Origin: Erwinia sp.
Lineage (GTDB): Bacteria > Pseudomonadota > Gammaproteobacteria > Enterobacterales > Enterobacteriaceae
Direction of reading: 5' to 3'
Length of the DNA stretch: 64,000 bases
Assembly (NCBI GenBank): GCA_964016415.1
Contig: OZ024666.1
Coordinates: 806,001-870,000, forward strand
In this document: one piece after another, positions 30,063 to 40,227 of the stretch
Position numbering within the stretch: the stretch's first letter is position 1
Layout of the letters: each line of letters opens with the position of its first letter
Position numbers and translations under genes: made by a program
The notes under the pieces: generated by a model
The model's database searches: none
Seen by the model: only the letters and a program-made list of their open reading frames with translations
Told to the model about the DNA's origin: nothing

Positions 30063-30301
30063 AGTCAGGTTTCAACTCATAATGGGTTTCATAAGCTGCT
30101 GTATGCAGCAAGATACTAAGACAAAGGTGTACAGCTGTTTTTTTTTCGGCATAATCCGACTTATCTGATCACTGTAATATGATGCTACACCAGCGGAGCA
30201 TTTCGCTCTATACTCCTTCGCTTGTGGGGTTTTGTAAATCACAGTCGCTGCAATGAGAGCGAAAGATCGGCACTGATAAGTCATAATTGAATTGGATTAA
30301 G

Positions 30302-30856
30302 ATGAAAACTATCGAAATCGACGAAGCGCTTTATCACTACATAGCCAGCCACACTCAACATATTGGCGAGAGTGCTTCAGATATTTTACGCCGTATGCTG
30401 AATCTGAATACAGATACCATAAGCCAGACACCAGAGAGTCAAAGCAGTTCAGCGGTCTCCATGGCAAAAAACTCTCAGCTGCCTGAACGCGCTGAACTCT
30501 CTGAGTTTAGTCGGGTCAGAGTAATGCGCGAATTGCTGCTCTCAGATGACTATGCCGAGCAAAGAAAAGCGGTCAACCGTTTTTTGTTGATCCTCTCTAC
30601 TTTATATCAGTTGGACCCTGAGGCTTTTCGTGTGGCGACCGAATCACTTTCCGGGCGCACGCGGGTTTATTTTGCCAGCAATGAAAAGATATTGTTACAA
30701 AATGGGACGCACACGAAACCACAACCTATCAACGGGACACCTTTCTGGGTGATTACCAATACCAACACCGGACGCAAACGCAGCATGATAGAGCATATTA
30801 TGCATTCAATGCAGTTTCCTGTTGAATTAACAGAAAAAGTTTGCGGTACACTCTAA
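30302..30856 (+). CDS. seqA: Negative modulator of replication initiation SeqA
   Basis: A 184-residue protein (E. coli 181) that binds hemimethylated GATC, sequesters oriC and follows the replication fork. The N-terminal oligomerisation domain [33 protein letters not shown] is followed by a variable linker (about 40-70). The C-terminal DNA-binding domain has [49 protein letters not shown] and ends VCGTL. ATG 30302 gives the family N terminus. 31 bp before pgm, probably co-transcribed. Confidence 0.96.
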   Translation: MKTIEIDEALYHYIASHTQHIGESASDILRRMLNLNTDTISQTPESQSSSAVSMAKNSQLPERAELSEFSRVRVMRELLLSDDYAEQRKAVNRFLLILSTLYQLDPEAFRVATESLSGRTRVYFASNEKILLQNGTHTKPQPINGTPFWVITNTNTGRKRSMIEHIMHSMQFPVELTEKVCGTL

Positions 30857-30887
30857 TCTCAACCATATGCTTCAGGGAGAAGTGCCC

Positions 30888-32528
30888 ATGGCCAGTCACC
30901 CAAGAGCAGGGCAGCCAGCCTTGCAGAGTGATTTAATCAATGTTGCGCAGTTAACTGCTCAATATTATGTCCTTAAGCCGAATGTCGATAATCCGGAACA
31001 TGCTGTAAAATTCGGTACATCAGGGCATCGGGGCAGTGCATCCCGTTACAGCTTCAATGAAGCGCATATTCTGGCAATCAGTCAGGCGATAGCTGAGGAA
31101 CGTGCTAAAAGTGGCATCAGTGGTCCCTGTTATGTTGGTAAAGATACTCACGCATTATCCGAAGCCGCAATCATTTCTGTGCTGGAAGTCCTGACCGCTA
31201 ACGGGGTCAATGTGATCGTGCAAAGTGATAATGGATACACGCCCACGCCTGCAATCTCAAACGCAATACTTGAGCATAATAAGCAGGCTGCGGACCAGGC
31301 CGATGGGATAGTCATTACTCCTTCACATAATCCTCCTGAAGATGGTGGGATTAAATATAACCCACCTAACGGCGGTCCTGCTGATACCCTGGTGACTAAA
31401 ATTATTGAAGACCGGGCTAATGTGCTCATGCGTCAGGGCCTGGAGGGGGTGAAACGTATTTCACTCGATGAAGCTCGTGATCGAGGTTTGCTCTCTGAAC
31501 AGGATTTGATTCAGCCGTACGTTGAAGGTTTGTCTCAGGTCATTGACATCAAATCTATTCAGCAGGCAGGTTTGAACATCGGTGTGGATCCCCTGGGGGG
31601 CTCTGGAATTGCCTACTGGCAGCGAATTGCTGAGCATTATGATCTGCCATTAACAATCGTCAATGACGCGCTGGATCAGACATTCCGTTTTATGCACCTT
31701 GACAGTGATGGTGTGATAAGAATGGATTGTTCATCAGAGTATGCCATGTCCGGCCTGCTCTCACTGCGCGATAAATTTGATTTAGCTTTCGCAAACGATC
31801 CTGACTATGACCGTCACGGTATTGTCACCCCGGCCGGACTGATGAATCCGAATCATTTCCTCGCTGTGGCAATAGATTACCTTTTCCGTCATCGGCCCCA
31901 ATGGCGAGAGGATGTTGCAGTCGGAAAAACACTGGTCTCAAGTGCTATGATTGATCGGGTGGTCGCAAGTCTGGGGCGTAAACTGGTTGAAGTGCCGGTA
32001 GGATTTAAATGGTTTGTCGAAGGACTGTTTGACGGTACGCTCGGTTTTGGTGGTGAGGAGAGCGCCGGAGCCTCTTTCCTGCGCTTTGATGGGACTCCCT
32101 GGTCGACAGATAAAGATGGCATCATCATGTGTCTGCTGGCTGCAGAAATTACGGCGGTGACCGGTAAAAATCCGCAGCAGTATTACGATGAACTTGCTTC
32201 CCGTTTTGGTTCAGCTAGTTATAACCGTTTACAGGCATCAGCTACTTATGCAGAAAAAGCCGCGCTGGCAAAATTATCTCCTGAAAAAGTGACCGTAAGC
32301 ACGCTGGCAGGTGACCCTATTATTGCCCGGCTCACTGAAGCTCCCGGAAACGGCGCATCAATTGGTGGTTTAAAAGTGATGACTGAAAACGGGTGGTTTG
32401 CTGCGCGACCGTCAGGTACCGAAGAGTCTTACAAAATTTATTGTGAGAGTTTTCTAGGTGATGAGCATAGAAAAAAAATTGAAACGGAAGCGGTGCAAAT
32501 TGTCAGCGCAGTATTGCGTACAGTTTGA
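30888..32528 (+). CDS. pgm: Phosphoglucomutase (alpha-D-glucose-specific)
   Basis: A 546-residue enzyme, identical in length to E. coli Pgm, interconverting glucose-1-P and glucose-6-P and thereby supplying glucose-1-P to RfbA and GalU. The catalytic phosphoserine loop [11 protein letters not shown], metal loop NDPDYDRHG, sugar-binding [10 protein letters not shown] and phosphate-binding [12 protein letters not shown] are intact. ATG 30888 follows CAGGGAGA and gives [16 protein letters not shown], the family N terminus. Ends at a strong terminator. Confidence 0.97.
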   Translation: MASHPRAGQPALQSDLINVAQLTAQYYVLKPNVDNPEHAVKFGTSGHRGSASRYSFNEAHILAISQAIAEERAKSGISGPCYVGKDTHALSEAAIISVLEVLTANGVNVIVQSDNGYTPTPAISNAILEHNKQAADQADGIVITPSHNPPEDGGIKYNPPNGGPADTLVTKIIEDRANVLMRQGLEGVKRISLDEARDRGLLSEQDLIQPYVEGLSQVIDIKSIQQAGLNIGVDPLGGSGIAYWQRIAEHYDLPLTIVNDALDQTFRFMHLDSDGVIRMDCSSEYAMSGLLSLRDKFDLAFANDPDYDRHGIVTPAGLMNPNHFLAVAIDYLFRHRPQWREDVAVGKTLVSSAMIDRVVASLGRKLVEVPVGFKWFVEGLFDGTLGFGGEESAGASFLRFDGTPWSTDKDGIIMCLLAAEITAVTGKNPQQYYDELASRFGSASYNRLQASATYAEKAALAKLSPEKVTVSTLAGDPIIARLTEAPGNGASIGGLKVMTENGWFAARPSGTEESYKIYCESFLGDEHRKKIETEAVQIVSAVLRTV

Positions 32529-32544
32529 TATTGCCTTTGATGGG

Positions 32545-32574
32545 AAAAAGCGCTGATGACAGCGCTTTTTTTTT
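32545..32574 (+). terminator. Rho-independent terminator of seqA-pgm
   Basis: AAAAAGCGCT (32545-32554), loop GATGAC, AGCGCTTTTT (32561-32570) and four more T: a strong intrinsic terminator 16 bp after pgm. Confidence 0.92.
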
Positions 32575-32638
32575 GTCTTCAACGGCAGAATAACATATCA
32601 CAGATGCAGATTACCGAAACATCAGCTATACTAATACC

Positions 32639-32663
32639 TGTACAATTTCTATAGAGGTGTACA
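32639..32663 (+). promoter_or_regulatory. Paired TGTACA operator-like element before ybgA-phr
   Basis: Two TGTACA palindromes, at 32639-32644 and 32658-32663, 13 bp apart (19 bp centre to centre, same DNA face), lie immediately before the ybgA start and just downstream of a TATACT -10-like hexamer (32627-32632). Paired TGTACA-type half-sites are reported for MerR-family light-responsive repressors that control photolyase genes in other bacteria. The regulator here is not identified in this window; assignment is by analogy. Confidence 0.5.
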
Positions 32664-32666
32664 ATT

Positions 32667-33623
32667 ATGAGTGGCAAAATTCCAGTAGGTATCAGTGCCT
32701 GTTTACTTGGCAACAACGTTCGGTTTGATGGCGGTCATAAGCGCAATGAGTTTGCTGCTGAACACCTTGCTCCTTTCATCGAGTATGAAGCAGTATGCCC
32801 GGAAATGGCAATTGGACTGCCTGTGCCGCGTCCTGCTTTGCGTCTGGTAGCAACGGATGCTGGTACGACAGAGATGTGTTTCAGTCAGCGACAGGAAGAC
32901 CCGGTAACTCAGGCGATGGAGGCGTTCTCTGAGAAAAAAATTGCCACTCTCCATCATCTTTGTGGTTATATTTTATGTGCCAAATCACCGAGCTGCGGCA
33001 TGGAAAGAGTTCGGTTGTACCGGCCGGAAGACAACAGCAATCGCAAAGAGGGGGTCGGCCTGTTCGCGCGTGAACTGATGAAACAGATGCCCTGGCTCCC
33101 TGTCGAGGAAGATGGCAGGTTACATGATCCCGTTTTGCGCGAAAATTTTGTTGAGCGAATCTACACACTCCATGAATTTCATTCTCTATGGCGCAGCGGC
33201 CTGACACGGGGGAAACTCATTGAGTTTCACAGCCGTCATAAACTCTCTTTGCTGGCACATTGCCAGGCAGATTACCGTGCGATGGGACGCTTTGTTGCAG
33301 AAATAGATCAGTGGTCTTCCATTGAAGAGTTTGCTTTTGAGTACCGCCAAAAAATCATGGACTTAATGAAACAAAGGGCGACACGTAAGAACCATACAAA
33401 CGTACTGATGCATGTACAGGGTTACTTCAGGCCCCAGCTCACCTCGAAACAGCGTCAGGAGTTGGCCAGTATTATCGATGATTATCGTCAGGGTTTACAG
33501 CCGTTGCTGGTGCCAATTGCTATGCTGAAACACTATATGTCTGAGTATCCGCATCCTTATCTGGCTGAGCAGCGCTATTTCAAGCCTTACCCGGAGACAC
33601 TCCGTCTTCGTTATGGTCATTAA
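32667..33623 (+). CDS. ybgA: YbgA family protein, DUF523-DUF1722 fusion
   Basis: A 318-residue protein of unknown function. The N-terminal half (about 1-150) is a DUF523 domain (GISACLLGNNVRFDGGHKRN, ICPE-type VCPEMAIGLPVPR, CAKSPSCGMERVR with conserved cysteines). The C-terminal half (about 195-310) is DUF1722 (HKLSLLAHCQADYRAMGRFVA, NVLMHVQGYF, LLVPIAMLKHYM). E. coli YbgA (169 residues) holds only the DUF1722 part, so this is the long two-domain form. It sits 16 bp before photolyase, as in E. coli, suggesting a link to photorepair. Cysteine spacing suggests metal binding (inference). Confidence 0.88.
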   Translation: MSGKIPVGISACLLGNNVRFDGGHKRNEFAAEHLAPFIEYEAVCPEMAIGLPVPRPALRLVATDAGTTEMCFSQRQEDPVTQAMEAFSEKKIATLHHLCGYILCAKSPSCGMERVRLYRPEDNSNRKEGVGLFARELMKQMPWLPVEEDGRLHDPVLRENFVERIYTLHEFHSLWRSGLTRGKLIEFHSRHKLSLLAHCQADYRAMGRFVAEIDQWSSIEEFAFEYRQKIMDLMKQRATRKNHTNVLMHVQGYFRPQLTSKQRQELASIIDDYRQGLQPLLVPIAMLKHYMSEYPHPYLAEQRYFKPYPETLRLRYGH

Positions 33624-33639
33624 TCTTAGCGGGAATTGC

Positions 33640-35061
33640 ATGAAAACACATTTGGTTTGGTTTCGTCATGACCTGCGTAGTCATGATAATTACGCGCTGC
33701 ATGCTGCATGCAGGGATTCCGGAGCTCGGGTAATCGCGCTGTATATTGCTACACCAAGACAGTGGCAGCAGCACAGTATGGCACCCCGTCAGGCATGGTT
33801 TATTCAGCAGCATGTGCAGGATTTACAAAAGACACTTGCAGAAAAACAGATAGTACTCACGGTATTGCAGTGTGATGATTTTGACGCTTCGGTGGATATG
33901 TTATCCCGGTATTGCCAGCAGGAGCATGTTGATCATCTTTATTATAATTACCAGTATGAAGTCAATGAGCGTCAGCGTGATGCGCAGGCTGAAAAGATCC
34001 TTGAACAGCAGGGGGTCACAGTACAGGGTTTTGATGACAGCGTGTTATCCCCGCCAGGCAGTGTTCTCACGGGTAATCGTGAAATGTATAAAGTCTTCAC
34101 TCCATTCAGTAAAGCGCTGACCAAACGTTTACAAGAGCAATTACCCGAAATGGTTAAGGCTCCGGCAGTGCGTAATAGAGCGGCAGAACATCAAGCGGGG
34201 GCATTTGAAGATTTTGATTATCCGCTACAGGAAGTGAATGAGGAGCTGTTCCCGGTAGGTGAGGCCGCTGCGCTGCAGCGCTTGCGTCACTTTTGCCATG
34301 ATGGGGTGGCAGATTATAAGCAACACCGTGATATTCCAGCTATTGATGGCACCAGCTTACTTTCTGCTTACCTGGCAATCGGAGTACTTTCCCCACGTCA
34401 ATGTCTGTATCAGGTTTTAGATAACTATCCGGATGCGCTCGTTGATTCACCGGCGTTTGTCTGGATTAATGAGCTTTTCTGGCGTGAATTTTACCGCCAT
34501 CTTTTGGTGGCCTGGCCTGATTTATGCCGGCATCAGCCGTTTGTCAGTTGGACACGCAATGTGAAATGGCGTGTAAATGCTGCCGGGTTTGATACCTGGA
34601 AAGCAGGAAAAACCGGGTTTCCTATTGTCGACGCAGCGATGAGACAACTTAATCACTCAGGCTGGATGCATAATCGTTTACGCATGATAGTGGCAAGTTT
34701 TCTGGTGAAAGATCTGTTGGTTGACTGGCGTGAAGGGGAGCAATATTTCATTTCACAGCTTGTGGATGGCGATTTGGCCGCCAACAATGGTGGCTGGCAG
34801 TGGGCTGCATCGACGGGGACAGACGCTGCTCCCTACTTTCGTATTTTCAATCCGACTACCCAGGGGGAGCGATTTGATCCCAAGGGTGAATTTATTAAAA
34901 AATGGCTGCCGGAACTGAAAGAGGTACCTGATGAAGCGATTCATCAGCCACAACGCTGGGCAGACAAACAGGGAAAGAAACTGGACTATCCGGATGAAAT
35001 CGTTGAGCACAAGCTGGCAAGAAAAGAAGCCCTTTCCGCTTACGATGCAGCCAAAAAATAA
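33640..35061 (+). CDS. phrB: Deoxyribodipyrimidine photolyase (CPD, class I)
   Basis: A 473-residue light-driven repair enzyme (E. coli 472) with FAD and an MTHF antenna. N-terminal antenna domain: THLVWFRHDLRSHDNYALHAAC, YNYQYEVNE. FAD domain: GTSLLSAYLAIGVLSPRQC, ELFWREFYRHL, KTGFPIVDAAMRQLNHSGWMHNRLRMIVASFLVKDLL, and GDLAANNGGWQWAASTGTDAAPYFRIFNP. The tryptophan electron-transfer chain positions lie in these blocks. ATG 33640 matches the family start. It is co-directional with ybgA behind the TGTACA element. Confidence 0.96.
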   Translation: MKTHLVWFRHDLRSHDNYALHAACRDSGARVIALYIATPRQWQQHSMAPRQAWFIQQHVQDLQKTLAEKQIVLTVLQCDDFDASVDMLSRYCQQEHVDHLYYNYQYEVNERQRDAQAEKILEQQGVTVQGFDDSVLSPPGSVLTGNREMYKVFTPFSKALTKRLQEQLPEMVKAPAVRNRAAEHQAGAFEDFDYPLQEVNEELFPVGEAAALQRLRHFCHDGVADYKQHRDIPAIDGTSLLSAYLAIGVLSPRQCLYQVLDNYPDALVDSPAFVWINELFWREFYRHLLVAWPDLCRHQPFVSWTRNVKWRVNAAGFDTWKAGKTGFPIVDAAMRQLNHSGWMHNRLRMIVASFLVKDLLVDWREGEQYFISQLVDGDLAANNGGWQWAASTGTDAAPYFRIFNPTTQGERFDPKGEFIKKWLPELKEVPDEAIHQPQRWADKQGKKLDYPDEIVEHKLARKEALSAYDAAKK

Positions 35062-35173
35062 CTCTGTCATACCGTGATTAGAGATCAACCTATGGGTATG
35101 AACTGCAGTGATTTGCGCTACAATGCGTTTCAGCGTATTTCATCTAATCAGAAAGGTAGCCAAACATCTCTTT

Positions 35174-35917
35174 ATGAACAATCAACAGTTGGAAGAACTC
35201 GTTAATCAGAAATTAAACACGCAGGGCTTCAGCGATTATGGGCCTAACGGTTTACAGGTGGAGGGGCGTAGTGACGTGCAGAAAATCGTCACAGGCGTCA
35301 CGGCATGTCAGGCACTGCTTGATGAGGCTGTACGGGTTAATGCTGATGCGGTTATGGTTCATCACGGATATTTCTGGCGTAATGAACCTGCTGTGATTAA
35401 AGGGATGAAGCGTCATCGGTTAAAAACACTACTGGCTAACGATATCAATCTCTATGGCTGGCACCTGCCATTGGATGCGCATTCTGAGTTAGGCAACAAC
35501 GCGCAGTTGGCCAAACTTTTTGGTATTGAGGTACAGGGTGAGGTGATGCAGTTGGTCCCCTGGGGGATTTTTCCACAGGCCTTAAGCGCTGATGAGCTCT
35601 CCGAACGCATCACCCGGCAACTTGGCAGGACACCGTTGCATAGCGGCGACAATGCGCCGAAGCAGATCAAAAAGATTGCCTGGTGCAGTGGTGGCGGACA
35701 AGGTTTTATTGATGCGGCCGCAGCAGCAGGGGTTGATGCTTTTATCAGTGGTGAAGTCTCTGAGCAGACAATCCACAGCGCTCGTGAGCAGGGGATCCAC
35801 TTTTTTGCCGCAGGTCACCATGCCACCGAGCGAGCAGGCATCAAAGCGCTGGGGGAGTGGCTGGCTGCAACTTACCACTTCGATGTGACTTTCATTGATA
35901 TAGATAATCCCGCCTGA
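35174..35917 (+). CDS. ybgI: YbgI, Nif3-like (NIF3/DUF34) metal-binding protein
   Basis: A 247-residue toroid-forming dinuclear metal protein, the same length as E. coli YbgI. It has been proposed to act as a GTP cyclohydrolase-I-type or radiation-resistance protein, but its function is not settled. Metal ligands are visible in VMVHHGYFW and GHHATERAGI; SDYGPNGLQVEG, LANDINLYGWHLPLDAHSELGNN and WCSGGGQGFIDAA are conserved. ATG 35174 matches E. coli; an earlier in-frame start adds unrelated residues. Confidence 0.94.
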   Translation: MNNQQLEELVNQKLNTQGFSDYGPNGLQVEGRSDVQKIVTGVTACQALLDEAVRVNADAVMVHHGYFWRNEPAVIKGMKRHRLKTLLANDINLYGWHLPLDAHSELGNNAQLAKLFGIEVQGEVMQLVPWGIFPQALSADELSERITRQLGRTPLHSGDNAPKQIKKIAWCSGGGQGFIDAAAAAGVDAFISGEVSEQTIHSAREQGIHFFAAGHHATERAGIKALGEWLAATYHFDVTFIDIDNPA

Positions 35918-36130
35918 ATACCACCATGCTCTGTATTGAGGTTAAAAACCACCACCCGGGATGAATATTCTGAGGTGGTGCTTACTTTCCTGTTCAATTC
36001 TTTCTCCTTCTTAAGTGTAAATTTATCAGCTCACTCCCGGGCTGGTCATGCTTCTGGTTGACATCTACCTGATTTTTAAGCATAACTACTTCTCTTGAAA
36101 ATATCACTCAGTCGGCACGTTAAGGGGTAT

Positions 36131-36787
36131 ATGTTGCAGGATAGTCGTTGTTACTGGTTAGGTGAGCGTGCCGTGGTGCTGGAGCTTGAACCTCCTGTGT
36201 CACTTAGCAATCAGCAGCGCATTTGGGGGCTTTGCGCCGCCTTACGTGAGTGCGAACAGGTAGAAGAAGTGGTTCCGGGGATGAACAATGTCACAGTGAT
36301 ACTGAATCAGCCGGCGTTGATGCCACAGGCGACTGACTGGTTATACTCCTGGTGGGAGAAAAGTGCTTCACTGGAGATGGAAAACCGCCAGATATCCCTT
36401 CCTGTCATTTATGGTGGTGTCGCCGGGCCTGATTTGCCTGAAGTTGCTGAGTATTGCCAGTTAACGCCGAGCCAGGTGGTTGAAGCACACAGTGCGGCAA
36501 CTTACGTGGTCTATTTTATCGGGTTTCAGCCAGGTTTCCCTTACCTGGGTGGGCTTGATTCACGCTTGCACATGCCGCGCCGTGCTGAACCACGTCTTAG
36601 TGTACCCGCGGGTTCAGTTGGCATCGGCGGCAGCCAGACCGGGGTTTATCCTCTTGCTACCCCCGGAGGATGGCAACTTATCGGACAAACTTCCATTCCT
36701 CTTTTCACACCTCAGGGCGTCTCTCCTACGTATTTGCGTCCGGGAGATTCGGTCCGTTTTGTGCCGCAACCGGAGGGAGTATGTTAA
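36131..36787 (+). CDS. pxpB: 5-oxoprolinase subunit PxpB (YbgJ)
   Basis: A 218-residue subunit of the ATP-dependent 5-oxoprolinase PxpABC, which opens 5-oxoproline to glutamate. PxpB and PxpC are the KipI/KipA-like pair that probably phosphorylates the substrate. Conserved: [21 protein letters not shown], the cyclophilin-like region [51 protein letters not shown] and [12 protein letters not shown] 36131 with RBS AAGGGG gives the E. coli length. Overlaps pxpC by 7 bp. Confidence 0.95.
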   Translation: MLQDSRCYWLGERAVVLELEPPVSLSNQQRIWGLCAALRECEQVEEVVPGMNNVTVILNQPALMPQATDWLYSWWEKSASLEMENRQISLPVIYGGVAGPDLPEVAEYCQLTPSQVVEAHSAATYVVYFIGFQPGFPYLGGLDSRLHMPRRAEPRLSVPAGSVGIGGSQTGVYPLATPGGWQLIGQTSIPLFTPQGVSPTYLRPGDSVRFVPQPEGVC

Positions 36788-37719
36788 CGATTATACGAGC
36801 AGGGATGAGTACCACACTTCAGGATGCAGGCCGTGCTGGCTGGCGTCAGTTTGGTATTGGTCCAGGTGGAGCATTGGATAAATCCGCCATGCAAACGGCC
36901 AATTTACTGGTGGGAAATCAGCCTGATGATGCCGTACTGGAGATCACTTTTGGGCAGTTTTGTGCTGAATTTGGTCGGGACGGGTGGATTGCGCTGACCG
37001 GTGCTTGCTGCGACGCTGATATTGACGGGGTTACCGTGTGGACCGGGTGGCGTACTGCAGTAAAAAAAGGCCAGCGTTTGACGATGAAAATGCCCCGACG
37101 CGGTATGCGTAGCTATCTTGCGGTGGCCGGAGGATTTGATGTTGAGCCGGTATTGGGGTCATGCAGTACTGATACCAATGCACGCTTTGGCGGTATTAAC
37201 GGACAAAAATTAGTAGACGGAGAGTCAATAGCACTCTTGCCGGCAACCCGGTTGTTTACTCGTCCGCTTGGTGTCAGACAACAACTTTTCGGGAATCGTA
37301 TCCGTGCACTACCGGGCCCTGAGTATCATGAATTCAGCTATGAAAGTCAGCAGGCTTTCTGGCGTACTGCATGGCAACTGAATCAACAAAGCAACCGTAT
37401 GGGTTACCGCCTTCAGGGGCGAGCTTTGGTGCGCACTGCAACACGAGACATGCTATCACACGGCCTGCTACCCGGTGTGGTTCAAGTGCCGCCAGCCGGA
37501 CAGCCAATAGTCTTGATGGCCGATGCTCAAACGACAGGGGGCTACCCACGTATTGCTTGTGTTATTGAGGCAGATTTACATCATCTGGCTCAGATCCGTC
37601 TGGGTGATGCGGTACATTTTGTACATTGCACTGAGCATGATGCCCACAGAGCGATGCAACAACAACGTTGTGATCTGGAAAAAATTGCATGGGGAATTGC
37701 CGATGAAAGTCGATCTTAA
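36781..37719 (+). CDS. pxpC: 5-oxoprolinase subunit PxpC (YbgK)
   Basis: A 312-residue KipA/biotin-dependent-carboxyltransferase-like subunit (E. coli 310). Key blocks: [124 protein letters not shown] 36781 overlaps the pxpB stop and the pxpA start lies 17 bp before its own end, so the three subunits are translationally coupled. Intact. Confidence 0.95.
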   Translation: MLTIIRAGMSTTLQDAGRAGWRQFGIGPGGALDKSAMQTANLLVGNQPDDAVLEITFGQFCAEFGRDGWIALTGACCDADIDGVTVWTGWRTAVKKGQRLTMKMPRRGMRSYLAVAGGFDVEPVLGSCSTDTNARFGGINGQKLVDGESIALLPATRLFTRPLGVRQQLFGNRIRALPGPEYHEFSYESQQAFWRTAWQLNQQSNRMGYRLQGRALVRTATRDMLSHGLLPGVVQVPPAGQPIVLMADAQTTGGYPRIACVIEADLHHLAQIRLGDAVHFVHCTEHDAHRAMQQQRCDLEKIAWGIADESRS

Positions 37720-38437
37720 TGCGGATTTAGGTGAGGGGTGCGCTAATGATCGCGCACTATTACAGCTGGTTTCTTCTGCCAACATTGCCTGTGGGTTTCA
37801 TGCAGGTGATGCGGCGACGATGTTACAAAGTGTGCGTTGGGCAAAAGAGTCTGGTGTCGCGATTGGCGCTCATCCTGCGTTCCCGGACCGGGAAAATTTT
37901 GGCCGCAGTGAGATGCACCTGCCACCAGAGATTGTTTATGCGCAGGTGCTCTATCAGGTGGGGGCTCTGAAAGCCATCGTCGAGAGCGAAGGCGCGAAAC
38001 TGATGCATGTTAAGCCGCACGGTATGCTGTATAACCAGTCTGCCTATACTCCCGCTCTCGCAGAGGCGATTGCCAGAGCGGTGAAAGCGGTTGATCCCGC
38101 GCTGATTTTGGTCGGTCTGGCGAACAGTGTGTCGATTAAGATCGCGCGTGAATCAGGGCTGAGGGTGCGTGAAGAAGTTTTCGCTGACCGTTATTATCAG
38201 GACAATGGCGCACTGGTGCCTCGCACCGAGCCAAACGCTCTGATTGACAGCGACGAAAAAGCGATTGAACAAACACTGAATATGGTGACAAAAAGTCAGG
38301 TACAAAGTATTAATGGACACTGGGTGCCGGTTAATGCGCAATCAGTTTGTCTTCACGGTGATGGGCAGCATGCGCTGGATTTTGCGCGAGAGTTACGTCA
38401 GGCGTTCAGTAAACATCATATCGTTGTCACAGCCTGA
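37703..38437 (+). CDS. pxpA: 5-oxoprolinase subunit PxpA (YbgL)
   Basis: A 244-residue LamB/YcsF-family subunit (E. coli 244), thought to carry the hydrolytic step of 5-oxoproline opening. Family signatures: [76 protein letters not shown] and [14 protein letters not shown] 37703 lies inside the pxpC end. It is followed by the DUF969/DUF979 membrane pair. Confidence 0.95.
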   Translation: MKVDLNADLGEGCANDRALLQLVSSANIACGFHAGDAATMLQSVRWAKESGVAIGAHPAFPDRENFGRSEMHLPPEIVYAQVLYQVGALKAIVESEGAKLMHVKPHGMLYNQSAYTPALAEAIARAVKAVDPALILVGLANSVSIKIARESGLRVREEVFADRYYQDNGALVPRTEPNALIDSDEKAIEQTLNMVTKSQVQSINGHWVPVNAQSVCLHGDGQHALDFARELRQAFSKHHIVVTA

Positions 38438-38502
38438 CAATTGCGGTTGTTTAAAAAAATAAATAATAATAATCCCCGCAGGGGGAGAGTTTGAGGGGAA
38501 CG

Positions 38503-39231
38503 ATGGATACAGTGGTTAACTTGTGGCCACTGGCAGGTATAGCGGCAATCATTATCGGTTTTTTATTACGTTTCAATCCGGTATTGGTGGTAATTATTTC
38601 CGGTCTGGTGACCGGAGTTGCAGCCAGTATGCCACTGGGCGATATTCTAGATAAGTTAGGGGGCGGTTTCCTTAACACCCGTAACTTGCCACTGATCTTA
38701 CTTTTGCCACTGGCAGTGATCGGCATGCTCGAAAGACACGGATTGAAAGAGCGAGCTCAGTCGTGGATTGCACAGATTCGCACTGCAACGGCAGGACGTC
38801 TGCTGAATGTCTATCTGTTTGTCCGGGAAGTAAGTGCCGCAATGGGGCTCACCAGCCTCGGTGGGCATCCGCAAATGGTGCGTCCTTTGCTGGCTCCGAT
38901 GGCGGAAGGGGCGACACAAAACCGTTACGGAGAGTTGCCGGTGGCTGTTCGTCATCGTTTGCGTGCAATGGCAGCGGCAACCGATAATGTAGGTCTTTTC
39001 TTTGGTGAAGACGTGTTTGTGGCCTTTGGTGCGATTATTTTTATGTATAACTTTATGCAAGAATCAGCCAACATTCACACTGAACCGCTACATATTGCGA
39101 TGTGGGGAATTCCTACTGCGATTTGTGCCTTCATTATTCACGCTGCGCGCTTACGTCGTCTGGACAAGGTATTGGCCGCTGAACTGTCATCGCTCAACGC
39201 TGACGCGATCAAAGCAAAAGGAGGTCGCTAA
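38503..39231 (+). CDS. DUF969 family membrane protein
   Basis: A 242-residue integral membrane protein of the DUF969 family. The N terminus MDTVVNLWPLAGIAAIIIGF starts a series of hydrophobic segments (about residues 8-27, 31-48, 65-82, 165-180, 195-213); LNTRNLPLILLLPLAVIGMLERHGL and VREVSAAMGLTSLGGHPQMVRPLLAPMAEGA are conserved-looking soluble loops. ATG 38503 has a GAGGGGA ribosome-binding site. DUF969 and DUF979 genes occur together and often beside pxpABC or pcp, so a two-part transporter for 5-oxoproline or pyroglutamyl peptides is the natural inference; it has not been shown here. Confidence 0.85.
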   Translation: MDTVVNLWPLAGIAAIIIGFLLRFNPVLVVIISGLVTGVAASMPLGDILDKLGGGFLNTRNLPLILLLPLAVIGMLERHGLKERAQSWIAQIRTATAGRLLNVYLFVREVSAAMGLTSLGGHPQMVRPLLAPMAEGATQNRYGELPVAVRHRLRAMAAATDNVGLFFGEDVFVAFGAIIFMYNFMQESANIHTEPLHIAMWGIPTAICAFIIHAARLRRLDKVLAAELSSLNADAIKAKGGR

Positions 39232-40220
39232 TGTTCCAGCAACAATATCTTTACTGGCTGGCAGGCGTCATTCTGCTGTGTGTTGCGGTCATGTCGTGGC
39301 GCGATAAAGGTAATCCACACCGCTTAACAACAGGCCTGTTTTGGGCGCTCTATGGCCTGGTTTTCCTTGTGGGTAACTGGGCTGTTGAACTGTTTGGCAG
39401 TCGAAATCTGAATATCACGGTTGGCGTCGTGGTCATCGTTATGGGGCTGATTGCGGGTTTCGGCGGCGTCCGCTTAGGCAGTTATCATCAGCGTACGGCT
39501 GAACAGCGTGAACAGAGCGCCAGTCGACTACGTAATAAGCTTTTTATCCCTGCTCTGGCGATACCTGTGGTAACGGTCATCGGTGTTTTGCTGTTGAATC
39601 AGTTTCCCGCCGTGAAGACATTATTATTTGGTGAGGGTAACCATCCCACACTGGTCACACTTTTCTCTATGACCATCGGTTGTGTGGCCGGTTGGGTGAT
39701 TGCGCTGACCATGACACGTGAAACGCCAGCCCACTCTTTGCAAGAGACTCGCCGTCTGCTGGATTCAGTTGGCTGGGCCTTTATTTTGCCGCAAATTCTT
39801 GCAACTCTCGGTTTACTGTTTACCAGTGCAGGGGTGGGGAGTGCGGTATCTCATCTGACCGAAACTTATCTCGCGGTCGATAATCGTTTTATAGCCGTTG
39901 CCACTTATGCCCTGGGAATGGCGTTGTTAACGATGGTAATGGGTAATGCTTTTGTCGCATTTCCGATAGTGACCGCCGGTGTAGGTATCCCGGTTTTAAT
40001 TTTGCAGCATCATGGTGATCCTGCGGTAATGGCGGCTATTGGTATGTTCTCGGGATATTGCGGTACATTGATGACGCCTATGGCGGCGAATTTCAATATT
40101 GTTCCGGCAGCATTGCTGGAACTACCCGACCGTAATGCTGTTATCAAAGCACAGATTCCAACAGGGGCATTGCTGTTGGTGGTTAATATCTTCCTGCTTT
40201 ACTTCCTGATGTTCCGTTGA
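39231..40220 (+). CDS. DUF979 family membrane protein
   Basis: A 329-residue membrane protein of the DUF979 family, with about nine hydrophobic segments (for example [84 protein letters not shown]). [16 protein letters not shown] and [33 protein letters not shown] recall ion-transporter-like re-entrant regions. Its ATG overlaps the DUF969 stop (TAATG), so both are made together as partner proteins. Transport of 5-oxoproline is inferred from the operon only. Confidence 0.85.
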   Translation: MFQQQYLYWLAGVILLCVAVMSWRDKGNPHRLTTGLFWALYGLVFLVGNWAVELFGSRNLNITVGVVVIVMGLIAGFGGVRLGSYHQRTAEQREQSASRLRNKLFIPALAIPVVTVIGVLLLNQFPAVKTLLFGEGNHPTLVTLFSMTIGCVAGWVIALTMTRETPAHSLQETRRLLDSVGWAFILPQILATLGLLFTSAGVGSAVSHLTETYLAVDNRFIAVATYALGMALLTMVMGNAFVAFPIVTAGVGIPVLILQHHGDPAVMAAIGMFSGYCGTLMTPMAANFNIVPAALLELPDRNAVIKAQIPTGALLLVVNIFLLYFLMFR

Positions 40221-40227
40221 GGTGGTA

